Notes: generated from the sequence alone by a model not told the origin. A stretch of 64,000 nucleotides of DNA from Verrucomicrobiota bacterium (GCA_947471985.1 CANIZL010000007.1:37332-101331), one strand, 5' to 3'. Shown: positions 36,178 to 45,600, numbered from the stretch's first letter. Program-made: numbers and translations.

Positions 36178-39100
36178 GTGAGCTCCTCCGCCGCCCCACC
36201 GCCGGCACCCACCATTCCCGATCACAAGCTGTTAACGCTCGTAGGTCGCGGTAGTTACGGCGAAGTCTGGCTGGCGCAAAACACCCTGGGCACCCGTCGG
36301 GCGGTCAAGATCGTCCGCCGACAGTCCTTCGACAACGCGCGCCCGTTTGAGCGGGAATTCTCCGGCATCCGCCGGTTCGAGCCCGTGTCGCGGGAACACG
36401 ATGGCTTGGTGGATATCCTCCACGCCGGTCGCGACGACTCCGGCCAGTTCTTCTATTACATCATGGAGCTGGCCGATCCCCTGCCCCCGAAGGCGGGAGC
36501 ACCGGATCCCGCCCCCTATCAGCCCACCACCCTGGGGGCCTTCGTGGAACGTCGGGGGCGTCTCTCCACGGCGGAATGCCTGCCCATTTTCGCGGCCCTC
36601 ACCGCGGCGCTGGCTCACCTGCACGATCACGGACTCGTCCACCGCGACATCAAACCGTCCAACATCATCTTCGTCGGCGGTGCGGCCAAGCTCGCCGATA
36701 TCGGGCTCGTCGCCGAGATCGGCGATGCCGGTTCCTTCGTCGGCACCGAGGGCTTCATCGCGCCCGAAGGTCCGGGCTCGGTGGCGGCCGATATCTTCGC
36801 CCTGGGGAAAGTCTTCTACGAGGCCGCCACGGGTTGCGATCGTTCGGCGTTCCCGTCCCTGCCTTTCACCACGGCCACGGAACTGGCGCAGGATCCTGGA
36901 TTACATGAACTCAACGCGATCATCCTCCGGGCCTGCGCGCCGTCCCCCACCAACCGATATCCCACCGCCCGGGCTCTGCTGGCCGATCTGCTGTTGCTGC
37001 AATCCGGCGGTTCCGTCCAGCGGGTGCGGCGCATGGAACTGGGACTGGCCCGCATTCGCCGGGGCCTGATTTGGATGGGTGGGCTGACCGCGACGGCGGT
37101 GCTGTTTTTTGGCGGCCTGGCCCATCGGGAGCGGGATCTGCGCACCCGCGCCCAAAACGCCGAAGCCAGCGTGCGCGAGCAAAATCGCGAGGCCCGGGAA
37201 CAACTCCGCCGGGCCCACCTCGCCGAGGCCCGGGCCGTCCGCCTGGCCGGGATCGCCGGTCGCCGCGGCCGCGCCCTCGCTGCCTTGCGGGCGGCGGCCG
37301 TCATCCGCGTGGACACGGAATTGCAAAGCGAAGCCGCGGCGTGCCTCGCCCTCATCGATCTCCATACCGCACCCCTCCCCGTCGCCCAACTGCCCCACCG
37401 CGAAGCGCGTTGGAGCTGGGCCCCGAACCTCGACCGCTATGCCTGCGCCTTGACCAACGGGGTCATCGAAATTCGGTCGGCCAAGACCGGCGAATTATTG
37501 CAAACCCGGCAAGGCAGTCCGGTGGAGAGCGAGGGGCTTTTCGAATTCTCCCCCCAAGGACGCTGGCTGCTCTGTCGGCGCAGCGGCGGTGCCAAGGAAG
37601 TCTTCGACCTCCGCCAACCGACCGCGGCACCCCGCGTCTTCACCGAACGTCTGTACGCGTGGCGCTTCGCCCCCGACGACCGCCATGCGGCCTGGCTGAC
37701 CACCAACAGCGTTCTGGAAGTCCGTCGAGTCGAGACCGGCGATCGCGTGGTGGCCCTGCACCCCGATCTGCCCGCCGCGGGTGTCGAATTCAGTCCCGAC
37801 GGACGGTCGGTGGCCGTGTTTCGCGGGGCCGACGAATTTGTGCCGGCGGGCGTCCGCCGCGTGGAAGTGTGGAACTGGCAGTCCGGTGAACGCACCCGCG
37901 AATACACCCTCCCCACCGCGCCGACCGTCGTGGCCTGGGCCGCGAATGGCGACCTCGCCGTCGCCCTCGACGACTTCCAAATCCGCATTCTGCGGCACGA
38001 TCCCACGCAGCCCGACTACAGCATCACCGGTCATCAGGGGCGCATCACCCAGTTGCAAAACGTGCCCGGCATGAACTGGTGGCAGTCGGAAAGTTGGGAC
38101 GGCACGCTGCGCCTGTGGGACGCCCATTCCGGTCAGCCCATCTGGCGTTGGTCCACGACCCTCGGCGCGCTTCGGTTCCATCCCGCCGGAGCGGATTCGA
38201 TCGGCTGGGACACCGGGGCCCAACGCTGGGTGCGCGGCGAATGGGTGGGCACCGGCATTGTGCGCGTCCTGGCCCACGAAAAACACCTCGGCAGCAGCGG
38301 CCCCTGGCTCGGAGGCTTCAGCCCGGACCTCCGCTGGTTCGTGTCCGGGGCCGGCGATGGCCTGCGATGCTGGTCAACGGAGACGGGCCGGGCGGCTCCC
38401 GCACCGGTACCCTATCGCGATCCCTGTGCCGCGGAATTCACCGCCACCGGCACCCTGCGAATCCACGCGGGCACCATTCTGGAGATGGACTGGGACCCCG
38501 AAAAGGCCGCCACCGACACGGCCCTTCGCACGCTGAAAACCCTGGCCAGTGGCGATCACGAATGGTGGCAGGAGACCGCTAGTCATGTCCGCGCGTGGGC
38601 CGATGCCCCCGGCGAAGAAATCGAAATCCACGTTCAACCCGCCGACGGACCCATCCGGACCCTGCGTCGACCGGCCCGCATTCCGGTCGACTTGTGGAAT
38701 CGGATGGGACACTTCGAACTCAGCCCGGATGCCCGATGGCTGGCCCTCTCAACGCGCTTCGAACACCGTGCCTGGTTGGTGGCAGCGGACACCGGTGCGG
38801 TGCGCGAAGAGTGGCCGGTCCATTTCGGGGCCATCCACAGCTTCGCCCCGGACAGCCGCCGACTCCTGCTGGGCTCCGATCAGGAATATCGACTTTGGGA
38901 TATCCCGGGCCGGTCCAATTGCTGGACCTACGCCCGACCCGTGGCTGGCAATCTCCCCGGACGGGAAGCGTTTTCGCCGGATCAATCGGTGGTCGCCGTC
39001 GCGGTGGATCGTCACATCACCGCGCTCCTCGATGGCCGCACCGGTCAGGAATTGCTGCGCCTCGAGGCGGCTGCCCCCGAGGTCATCTCCCGGTTCGTCT

Positions 39101-39249
39101 TCAGCCGCGATGGACAACTTCTGGCCGTCCTCAATGAGACCGGCGTAACGCACCTCTGGAGTCTTACCCGCCTCCGGCAAAGCATGGAACAAGAGCGCTT
39201 CGGCTGGCCTGCCGGACTCGCAACCTTGGGACGATCCGCCGCCCCCTAG
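36178..39249 (+). CDS. Transmembrane serine/threonine protein kinase with C-terminal propeller
   Basis: A 1023-residue Hanks-type kinase. Motifs: glycine loop GRGSYGEVW (23-31), Lys44 in AVKIV, HRDIKPSN (155-162), then DIG (174-176) where DFG is usual, TEGFIAPE (190-197) for the GTPxYxAPE loop, and DIFALGKVFYEAATG. One membrane helix at about 297-314 is followed by a coiled-coil stretch and some 600 residues of WD40-like blades (LRLWDAHSGQPIW, VEVWNWQSGERTREY). The kinase half is cytoplasmic and the propeller may sense an extracytoplasmic ligand. The start is GTG 36178. The DIG change keeps the metal-binding Asp, so activity is likely. Confidence 0.85.
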   Translation: MSSSAAPPPAPTIPDHKLLTLVGRGSYGEVWLAQNTLGTRRAVKIVRRQSFDNARPFEREFSGIRRFEPVSREHDGLVDILHAGRDDSGQFFYYIMELADPLPPKAGAPDPAPYQPTTLGAFVERRGRLSTAECLPIFAALTAALAHLHDHGLVHRDIKPSNIIFVGGAAKLADIGLVAEIGDAGSFVGTEGFIAPEGPGSVAADIFALGKVFYEAATGCDRSAFPSLPFTTATELAQDPGLHELNAIILRACAPSPTNRYPTARALLADLLLLQSGGSVQRVRRMELGLARIRRGLIWMGGLTATAVLFFGGLAHRERDLRTRAQNAEASVREQNREAREQLRRAHLAEARAVRLAGIAGRRGRALAALRAAAVIRVDTELQSEAAACLALIDLHTAPLPVAQLPHREARWSWAPNLDRYACALTNGVIEIRSAKTGELLQTRQGSPVESEGLFEFSPQGRWLLCRRSGGAKEVFDLRQPTAAPRVFTERLYAWRFAPDDRHAAWLTTNSVLEVRRVETGDRVVALHPDLPAAGVEFSPDGRSVAVFRGADEFVPAGVRRVEVWNWQSGERTREYTLPTAPTVVAWAANGDLAVALDDFQIRILRHDPTQPDYSITGHQGRITQLQNVPGMNWWQSESWDGTLRLWDAHSGQPIWRWSTTLGALRFHPAGADSIGWDTGAQRWVRGEWVGTGIVRVLAHEKHLGSSGPWLGGFSPDLRWFVSGAGDGLRCWSTETGRAAPAPVPYRDPCAAEFTATGTLRIHAGTILEMDWDPEKAATDTALRTLKTLASGDHEWWQETASHVRAWADAPGEEIEIHVQPADGPIRTLRRPARIPVDLWNRMGHFELSPDARWLALSTRFEHRAWLVAADTGAVREEWPVHFGAIHSFAPDSRRLLLGSDQEYRLWDIPGRSNCWTYARPVAGNLPGREAFSPDQSVVAVAVDRHITALLDGRTGQELLRLEAAAPEVISRFVFSRDGQLLAVLNETGVTHLWSLTRLRQSMEQERFGWPAGLATLGRSAAP

Positions 39250-39329
39250 CTCGGAACGACCGGCGAAATCCGCCGATAAAATTTCGTTCATCTGAAAAAT
39301 CGGCCCGCGTGCGGCCGAACTGTTTCGTG

Positions 39330-40407
39330 ATGAACGGACTCCGCCACCGCCGCCCGGCCCCAGCATCCACCCGCACCGGGCGAGCCCTGCATTGTGATTT
39401 GGGCCTGCTTTTCGGCTGCCTCCTGGCCTGGAGCCAACCCCAGACCGCCCATGCCCTCCCACCGTCGCTTGAGGTCGGTATCAGGGGTTGGGTGGGGCCG
39501 GTCAATTACCAAAAAAAGCCAGGCCAAATCCCCCGAAGCCACCGTTCAAGCTCTGCAGCGAGCCGATGTCGAGGGCAACGGGCAGCCGGCGGGCAGCACG
39601 TTCAGCTCCACCACCGCCACCGCCGCGTACGGCCACCTGCACTTGCAACTGGAAACCGGTTCTGTGGCCAACTTTGTCTGGCGGAATTGGTGGGGCGAAT
39701 CGGCCAGCGCCGCCGGCAACGCGGTTCTGACCGACACGCTCCAAGTGCAACGCCCCGGGGTACCCGCCGGCACCCTGATACCGGTCGCCGTCACCCTGGG
39801 CGTCGATGCCACCGCCACTGCCGTCAACGGCTCGGCGAACGTGGAGGCAACTCTGGCTGTGCGCAGCTCGGACGAGTCCCTCCTGGAAATCCGTTTCAGC
39901 AACACCGGGCAACTGAATCCCGTTGGGCGGGTGGTCTTCGATCGGCAGTTTCAACCGGCTCGAGTAACGGACGGTGACGAGACGGCCATCGTGCGACTGC
40001 GCACCGGCGTAACGTACTTTTTGGATGCCGTCCTGCAGGGCGATTGCAGCTCCGCGACGGACATCAATCCAAGCCTCGCACCTGAGGCGCGAATTGCGAA
40101 TTCACATGCGGCGGTGAGTGCTGGGAACACGGCGCACATCGGCCTGACGCCCCTCGTGGCCGATGCCCATATCGTGACGGGCAGCCACGCCACCTATGAA
40201 TTGGCGTCCGTGGGTCCCGCCCTCCTGGCGAGCGCCGAATTGGACGGGCCATACCTGCCAGTGTCCGGTGCCCAGCTGGATCTGGAGCAGCGACAAATCA
40301 AGGCACCGATGACCGTCGGGCGGCAGTTCTATCGCCTGGCTGCGCGTTGGTCGCGCCCAATTGTGAGCGCCACGGTCAATCCGACCGGCATCGTGATACA
40401 GTACTGA
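39330..40407 (+). pseudogene. Secreted protein gene interrupted by a frameshift at an A7 run
   Basis: From ATG 39330 one frame encodes a good signal peptide (LGLLFGCLLAWSQPQTAHA), but the protein-like downstream sequence (ATVQALQRADVEG... to GIVIQY, stop at 40407) is in the next frame. Both frames are open from 39394 to 39977. The run of seven A at 39511-39517 lies where the frames must meet; removing one A would join them into about 359 residues. The mature part is strand-rich, with TTATAAYGHLHLQLE and a C-terminal SAELDGPYLPVSG ... FYRLAARW signature seen in other exported proteins here. It may be a real mutation, a sequencing error or slippage. Confidence 0.6.
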
Positions 40408-40515
40408 GCTGCCGCGGGGGGGTGCACCCCGGCAATTTGGCTTTCGTCCGGGCGAAAACTCGGTATTGGTGGGAGGCACGCCAGGCTCGTACTCACCCCG
40501 GCGTTTCACCACGCC

Positions 40516-41649
40516 ATGTCAGAAACCGCCTCCGAGCCCGCGCCGGCCGTTCCGCAACGGGACTACCGCGTGAACCAGGTCGACTTCGGCAGGCTCGTGG
40601 TGCTCATCCCAGCCTTCGAGCCGGAGGCCATTCTGATCGAGGTCATCGAAGCACTGAAGGCACTCGGGTTCTCTGCGCTCCTCGTAGTCGACGACGGTAG
40701 CGGCCCCGAATATCGGTCCGTGTTTGATCGACTGGAACGGGAACCCGGCGTGGAGGTCCTGCGGCACGCGGTGAATCTCGGCAAGGGCGCCGCCCTCAAG
40801 ACCGGACTGAATCACGCCCTCTGGCGATTCCCTGACGCTCCGGGAGTGATCACCGCCGATGCCGATGGCCAGCATCGACCCGATGACATCCGCCGCGTCG
40901 CCGAGGCGTTGGCGGAGCATCCCGACCGGCTGGTTCTGGGCGCCCGTCAGTTTGAATGTGCTTCGCCCTGGCGCAACCGTTTGGGCAATGCGCTCACCCG
41001 GATACTTTTTCGGGGCCTGTACGGGCAGGGATTGATCGATACCCAGACTGGCTTGCGCGGTCTTCCCCGCTCGCTGGTTCCCGCGCTGCTGCGGATCCAA
41101 ACCACCGGTTACGAGTTCGAACTGCACATGTTGGTCCTGGCCCGCTGCCGACACGTGCGCATCGAGCAGGTGCCCATCGAAACCGTTTATCTGGAGGGGA
41201 ACCGGACCTCCCATTTCCGACCGATTCGCGATTCGCTCCGGGTCTATGCCGTCTTGTTGCAGTTCCTGGCGATCGCACTCGTGGCCGCCTTGGTCGACAG
41301 CGGGCTATTTGCGCTGGTTTTGGCCGGATCGGGAATCCTTCCCCTGGCCCAGATCAGCGCCCGAATCGTGGCGGTACTGGTCAGTTTGCAGCTGAATCGG
41401 CGGTGCCTTTCGCGGCTCGCCGCGCCGCCGCGCCGCCTGGCGACCCGGCAACTGGCGCTGGTCGGCTTCTTTGCCGCCGCGTCGTACGCCCTGCTCCTGC
41501 TGCTGCACCAGGTTCTGGGCTGTTCCCTCCTCGCCGCCAAACTTATCGCCGAGGGCGTCCTTTTTAGCGTCAACTTCCGCTGGTTGCGCGACCAATTGCT
41601 GGACCCGCCGGACGCCGCCCGCCGCCCCCAGCCCTCCGTCGCCAGCTAG
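40516..41649 (+). CDS. GT2 glycosyltransferase fused to a GtrA-like membrane domain
   Basis: A 377-residue protein. Residues 27-240 are a DPM1-like family 2 glycosyltransferase: VVLIPAFEPE, LLVVDDGSGP (DD for metal and nucleotide), NLGKGAALKTGL and TADADGQHRPDD. Residues 250-365 have four hydrophobic helices resembling GtrA, the flippase-like family that moves polyprenyl-linked sugars. Together they suggest synthesis and translocation of a lipid-linked sugar for surface glycans. The fusion occurs elsewhere but usually as two genes. The sugar is unknown. Confidence 0.85.
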   Translation: MSETASEPAPAVPQRDYRVNQVDFGRLVVLIPAFEPEAILIEVIEALKALGFSALLVVDDGSGPEYRSVFDRLEREPGVEVLRHAVNLGKGAALKTGLNHALWRFPDAPGVITADADGQHRPDDIRRVAEALAEHPDRLVLGARQFECASPWRNRLGNALTRILFRGLYGQGLIDTQTGLRGLPRSLVPALLRIQTTGYEFELHMLVLARCRHVRIEQVPIETVYLEGNRTSHFRPIRDSLRVYAVLLQFLAIALVAALVDSGLFALVLAGSGILPLAQISARIVAVLVSLQLNRRCLSRLAAPPRRLATRQLALVGFFAAASYALLLLLHQVLGCSLLAAKLIAEGVLFSVNFRWLRDQLLDPPDAARRPQPSVAS

Positions 41650-41719
41650 CGCACCCAGCAAGGATTGCGCCCGCTCGCCCAGCGAGTCCGGGGCGCTCCG
41701 GGTTGTCCGGCGCTGTCGA

Positions 41720-42388
41720 TCAAGCCTGCCGACGACGCAACAACCAACGTCCACCCACCAGCCCCACGAGACCCAGTCCGGCAAGGACACTCGACGCTTC
41801 CGGGACTTCGGTAAAAACCGCACTGGAAATCGTCACCCCCTGCGGACCCGGCGCGGCCGGCAGCGCCACCCGACGACTGGAAGCCGGGGCCGAAGCGAAG
41901 GTGTCACTGACCACCCGGAAGCCGAAGTTCTCGCCGACTGTAATGTCCAGAGACAACGAACCGGAGCCCGTCAATGTCTGCAAGCCCACGCTCGAGAACA
42001 CTTCCAATTGGCCGGCGGCCAGATTGTAATTGAAGCTGAACAGGCCCGCGGCGGGAGCCGCAATGGACATCTCGGCGAAGGAACCCACCGGGGCCAACAG
42101 CGGGGAAAACCCTTGGGACAGCGGAGCCAGCTGCCCCGCATTCAGGACCACCGAACCCGGCGCCGACAACGTATCAATGGTCGAACCGGGGGTGATCACG
42201 ACACTCCAACCTCCCAGTTTGCCACCAGCCGGAGGCGAAAAGCTGGTGTAAACCGCTGCCGGATGGGTACCGTCCACCACCGCATAGGGACCAGTAAAGG
42301 AGGCCGGCGGGACCGCCAACCCCTGTTGGGCCGCGGACATCAATAGAGGAGTGACGGCAATCCGAATCGCCGAAGAGAGGGTGATCAT
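41720..42388 (-). CDS. PEP-CTERM sorting domain protein
   Basis: A 222-residue exported protein. The C-terminus VPEASSVLAGLGLVGLVGG followed by RWLLRRRQA is a PEP-CTERM tail: a VPE(A/P) motif, a hydrophobic helix and an Arg cluster, cut by an exosortase. The usual Pro of PEP is Ala here. The ATG at 42388 gives a signal peptide (IRIAVTPLLMSAAQQGLA); the frame is open back to a TTG at 42439. The body is small and strand-rich (SLSLDITVGENFGFRVVSD) with no known domain. A surface or matrix protein is likely. Confidence 0.72.
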   Translation of the reverse strand: MITLSSAIRIAVTPLLMSAAQQGLAVPPASFTGPYAVVDGTHPAAVYTSFSPPAGGKLGGWSVVITPGSTIDTLSAPGSVVLNAGQLAPLSQGFSPLLAPVGSFAEMSIAAPAAGLFSFNYNLAAGQLEVFSSVGLQTLTGSGSLSLDITVGENFGFRVVSDTFASAPASSRRVALPAAPGPQGVTISSAVFTEVPEASSVLAGLGLVGLVGGRWLLRRRQA

Positions 42389-42723
42389 GGGGGGAAATAC
42401 TTTACTACCTTTTGCACGAAGGTTCGGTAAAAAGCTCAAGCTGGCAAGGAATTCCTTAGACTGCGATTACTCTACCCCAAGTCATTATCGTCCCGCTTAC
42501 CTTCCCGCCGGCGAATCCTGAAAAACCGAGAACCGCGGATCACGCGGATGACGCGGATAAAGAAGGGGCTTCCGACTACCTCTCCATCCGCGCTATCCGC
42601 GCTATCCGCGGTCAAATCCCTCCGACCGCCGCGGTCGCGATGTAACGCTGACTTTCCAACCGGCGGGCCCCTCCTCAGGGCGCAGGCTTTCAGTCCCGGT
42701 CCCTGACGATTCGCTCCGACGAT
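42389..42723. other. Intergenic region with hairpin repeat R1
   Basis: No gene is seen in these 335 bases. They hold the leader of the PEP-CTERM gene (AT-rich around 42400-42470), repeat R1 at 42528-42613 and the flank of vapC. Confidence 0.6.
42528..42613. repeat. Hairpin-forming repeat R1 (left of vapBC)
   Basis: An 86-base element beginning GAGAACCGCGGATCACGCGG. Its arms 42532-42558 and 42586-42612 are 27-base inverted repeats with a few mismatches, each built from CGCGGAT steps. A closely similar direct copy, R2, is on the other side of vapBC. Confidence 0.8.
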
Positions 42724-43158
42724 TCAGGATGTCCGAATCAGGTGAAGCGCCGCATGGCCGCCGGGAACGAGAGAAGCGTCGATGCCCGAGTCGAAGGTGG
42801 CAAAACGCCCCCCGTGCTTTACGGCAAGTGCCAGAAGGAAATGGTCCGTGAGGTGTTTGGACGCGGGCAACTCCGGGTGGAGGCGACTATCCGTCAACGA
42901 AAGATCGTCCGACCAAAACTGGTGCCCCGGAGAAGCCAACAAGCGCGACAACACCCGCCGCGATTCCATCGGAGTTCCAAGAGTTCTTGGATAGGAAGGG
43001 TGGCTGAGGATGCGGAGGAAGGCGTTCTCGGTCATCGGACAAGTCGCCCAACCGCCAGGAACCGCCTCGCGCTCGAAGAAGCGCAGTGCTGCGGCCTCGT
43101 GGACGTGCCCGGCATCGCCCAACGCAATGAGCACGCTGGCGTCCAGGAGTGCGATCAT
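42724..43158 (-). CDS. vapC: PIN-domain toxin of a type II toxin-antitoxin pair
   Basis: A 144-residue ribonuclease toxin of the VapC family. The four acidic active-site residues are Asp6 (LLDASVLIAL), Glu44 (MTENAFLR), Asp105 (LTDHFLLALAVKHGG) and Asp123 (ATFDSG). It matches the subgroup first named in Mycobacterium (TIGR00028). Its ATG overlaps the stop of the antitoxin gene (ATGA). It probably cleaves a tRNA or rRNA when freed; the target is unknown. Lies between repeats R1 and R2. Confidence 0.88.
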   Translation of the reverse strand: MIALLDASVLIALGDAGHVHEAAALRFFEREAVPGGWATCPMTENAFLRILSHPSYPRTLGTPMESRRVLSRLLASPGHQFWSDDLSLTDSRLHPELPASKHLTDHFLLALAVKHGGRFATFDSGIDASLVPGGHAALHLIRTS

Positions 43159-43448
43159 GGGCGTTCGGGATGGATTGCCCGGCGAAGCTCCTCTTCGTCC
43201 AACTCTTTCTGAACGGCCCGAACCTGAGCCAAGGTGGTGGAGGGACGGCCGGGCACCTTCCGGATGCGAAGGATGCCAAAGGGCCCAACTTCGAACCTGG
43301 CGGGATCTGGATTCTCCAAGTCGGAGGCCGGCCGGAGCTCCCGCCGAAGGGCGCTTTCGATGATCGCCTTGAGCGTGGTTTTCCGACGGGCAGCAATGAT
43401 CTTGGCCTCCATCAGAAGATCATCGGGAAGAACCAAGGTCGTTTTCAC
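43155..43448 (-). CDS. vapB: VapB-like antitoxin
   Basis: A 97-residue antitoxin upstream of the PIN toxin. The N-terminus KTTLVLPDDLLMEAKIIAA then RRKTTLKAIIESALRREL is a ribbon-helix-helix DNA-binding motif, typical of antitoxins that bind their own promoter. The C-terminal half (about 50-97) should wrap the toxin. The start is GTG 43448; the open frame extends to 43655 but runs back through repeat R2, which is unlikely to be coding. Overlaps vapC by four bases. Confidence 0.83.
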   Translation of the reverse strand: MKTTLVLPDDLLMEAKIIAARRKTTLKAIIESALRRELRPASDLENPDPARFEVGPFGILRIRKVPGRPSTTLAQVRAVQKELDEEELRRAIHPERP

Positions 43449-43611
43449 AATATGGCTAAGCGTATGGTTGTACGGCTGGGTGTCAATCTGCCGCCCCTCT
43501 TCCCGCCGATTTGTCCCCTTCGCCCTCCTCGCGAGTAACGGTTCTTTTTGGCGTACGGAGCGGTTTTGGTCCCGGTCATTCTCGGGCACGAGTCGCAAGT
43601 CCAAAAAAGCA

Positions 43612-43698
43612 GAGAACCGCGGATCACGCGGATGACACGGATAAAAAAGGGGCATCCGACTGCCTCCCCATCCGCGCTATCCGAGCTATCCGCGGTCA
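43612..43698. repeat. Hairpin-forming repeat R2 (right of vapBC)
   Basis: Direct copy of R1 (GAGAACCGCGGATCACGCGG at its start), with the same inverted arms ACCGCGGAT ... ATCCGCGGT; about 85 bases line up with R1 with roughly ten differences. It separates vapB from the end of the Ig-like gene at 43725. Confidence 0.8.
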
Positions 43699-43724
43699 CT
43701 CCCCCGCCGCCAAATCGTTTCGGG

Positions 43725-45461
43725 CTAGGGCAGCGGAACGACACTGACCCGGAAGAACTGGGCCTGACCCTCGAAGGGCTCCACCGTTTCCGCGCTCGCG
43801 GCCACCGGATGCAGCGATTGATGCGAAACCCACGGCTCACCCGCGGCCGACTGCGTTTCCACCACGTAATCCCGCCCCGGCACCGCCACGAACTGCACCC
43901 GCAGCCCCCCCGCGTCGATCAACGGGGTAATCACCGGCAATGGAGCCACCGCCACTTGAATCGGTTCGCCCAACACCGTTCCGCCCGAGCCCTGGATCCG
44001 CGCCCGGTAAACCCCGGCGCTCGCTTCCGTGACCGGATCCAGCGTGAGCGTCACCCCCGTCGCCCCGGCAATTTCAACGCCAGCCTTCAACCACGCCACC
44101 GTAGGCGACAACGATCCGCTGGCCGATTTCAAGGTCACGGATAAATGGGCCACTTCGCCCGGAAACAACGTCACGTCGCCCGATTGCGACAGAATCACCG
44201 GCGGTGCGTCCACCGTCAGCAGGACGACATTACTCAGGGTATCGCCCCCGGAATTGCGAACGCTGACCCAATACTCACCGGCATCCGTCGTCAGCACCGA
44301 CGCGAGCGTCAGAGTCGCATTGGTGGCCGCCCCGCCCAATTCCTGCCCGTCCTTAAACCAAGCGTAGCTCAGCGGGCCTACGCCGGTCGCCACCACGCTG
44401 AACGTCGCCACTGCCCCCACAGTACCTTTCCAGGCGACCGGTTGGGTCGCAATCACGGGCACCGGAACGGGATTCACCGTCAACTTCGCCACCTGACTCA
44501 AGGTATCACCCCCGGCATTCGAGACCCGCAATTGGTAGTCGCCGGCATCCGCCAATTGCACCGCCGGCAGGGAAAGCGTCTGCCCCACGGCCGTTCCACC
44601 GAGGATCGCCCCATTTTTAAGCCAGACGTACGTGAACGGGCCCACTCCCGTCACCGCGACGGTCAACTGCACGCCTTCACCCACCAGGACCGTCGCGGGC
44701 ACCGGTTGCTGCGTGATCACCGCAGGAGCCGTCAACACCGTCAAGGTGGCGTAGTCGCTCCACGTGGACCCCGAGGAACTGTTCACCTGAACGCGATACC
44801 GCCCCGCCGACGCCGCCGTCACGTTGCTCACGATTAACTTCGAGGTGGTGGCGCTGCTGGAAACCACGGAGACGTCCCCAAATGTCCATTGATACGTCAA
44901 TGGTGCCACCCCGGTCGCCGCCACCGTGAAGGCCGCAGTGCCACCCGCCGCCACGGCTTGATTGGTCGGCTGCTGGGTAATCCCGGGAGGCGCGCCCTTT
45001 ACCGCAAATTTCACCGAAAACGAGGCTGAATGTCCCGAGGCATTCTTATTCTCCCATCCAATGACCTTCGTGACGAAATTCCCGGCCTGGGTGGGTTTCC
45101 CCTGCAGCGTATCCGGCTTCGTCGACACGGGCGTCAGGCCCGGCGGCAGATTCACATACGTGTAGGTCTTGGGAATGCCGTCCCCGGTGACAATGGCAAA
45201 GCGGGTGCTAAACGAGACCCCGTTGGTCGCCGGAATGGTGCCACTCGCCGGAATCGTACCGGAAGCCGCCGTGATGGTGATGCCCGTCGCCCCCGACACC
45301 GCATGAAAGGCCCCCGACACCGCCGTCCCGGCCGCCAGCCAGCGCAGCAATAGGGCAATGGGTTGGGAAAGCGTCGCCACGACCGGTTCCAGGCGCGCCA
45401 TCATCGGCGCAAACTGGAGCCAGATCGCAGTCAGCAGCGGAAATGATCGGCGTAGTATCAT
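43725..45461 (-). CDS. Ig-like surface protein A (paralogue of the 45601 gene)
   Basis: A 578-residue exported protein. The first 64 residues are nearly the same as in the neighbouring paralogue (about 51 identities) and hold two hydrophobic stretches, around FPLLTAIWLQFAPM and LLLRWLAAGTAV. A putative Ig domain follows (LPPGLTPVSTKPDTLQGKP), then four Ig-like repeats of ITQQP...TYQW type (PPGITQQPTNQAVAAGG starts the first). The end, VVETQSAAGEPWVSH ... AQFFRVSVVPLP, is the C-terminal signature shared with other proteins here. No signal cleavage site is clear. Probably adhesive or structural. Confidence 0.8.
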   Translation of the reverse strand: MILRRSFPLLTAIWLQFAPMMARLEPVVATLSQPIALLLRWLAAGTAVSGAFHAVSGATGITITAASGTIPASGTIPATNGVSFSTRFAIVTGDGIPKTYTYVNLPPGLTPVSTKPDTLQGKPTQAGNFVTKVIGWENKNASGHSASFSVKFAVKGAPPGITQQPTNQAVAAGGTAAFTVAATGVAPLTYQWTFGDVSVVSSSATTSKLIVSNVTAASAGRYRVQVNSSSGSTWSDYATLTVLTAPAVITQQPVPATVLVGEGVQLTVAVTGVGPFTYVWLKNGAILGGTAVGQTLSLPAVQLADAGDYQLRVSNAGGDTLSQVAKLTVNPVPVPVIATQPVAWKGTVGAVATFSVVATGVGPLSYAWFKDGQELGGAATNATLTLASVLTTDAGEYWVSVRNSGGDTLSNVVLLTVDAPPVILSQSGDVTLFPGEVAHLSVTLKSASGSLSPTVAWLKAGVEIAGATGVTLTLDPVTEASAGVYRARIQGSGGTVLGEPIQVAVAPLPVITPLIDAGGLRVQFVAVPGRDYVVETQSAAGEPWVSHQSLHPVAASAETVEPFEGQAQFFRVSVVPLP

Positions 45462-45600
45462 AAAATTCAGTTTCTACACCAAAGACGGCCGGTTCCTTTC
45501 GGAGGCGGACAGAATTCCGAGGATCAGGACACAAAAGGAGGTCCAAAAATCCGCCCCCCCGGGGCCACCCGGAATGTCCACTCCCAGCTGGCGACGAGGG

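Noticed and set aside
32715..36254. Very long rightward open frame (1179 residues) opposite the 1187-residue secreted protein
   Set aside because: It is rich in Arg, His, Gly and Pro with no hydrophobic or strand pattern, as expected of the antisense frame of a GC-rich gene; the leftward protein has a signal peptide and domains.
39309..39977. Programmed -1 frameshift at A-AAA-AAG
   Set aside because: The slippery heptamer is in phase, but the downstream protein frame is +1 relative to the upstream one, so a -1 shift would not reach it.
43449..43655. N-terminal extension of the antitoxin
   Set aside because: The open frame runs back through repeat R2; the ribbon-helix-helix motif starts at the GTG at 43448.
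42528..43698. Composite transposon
   Set aside because: No transposase gene or terminal duplication was found; only two direct repeat copies flank vapBC.
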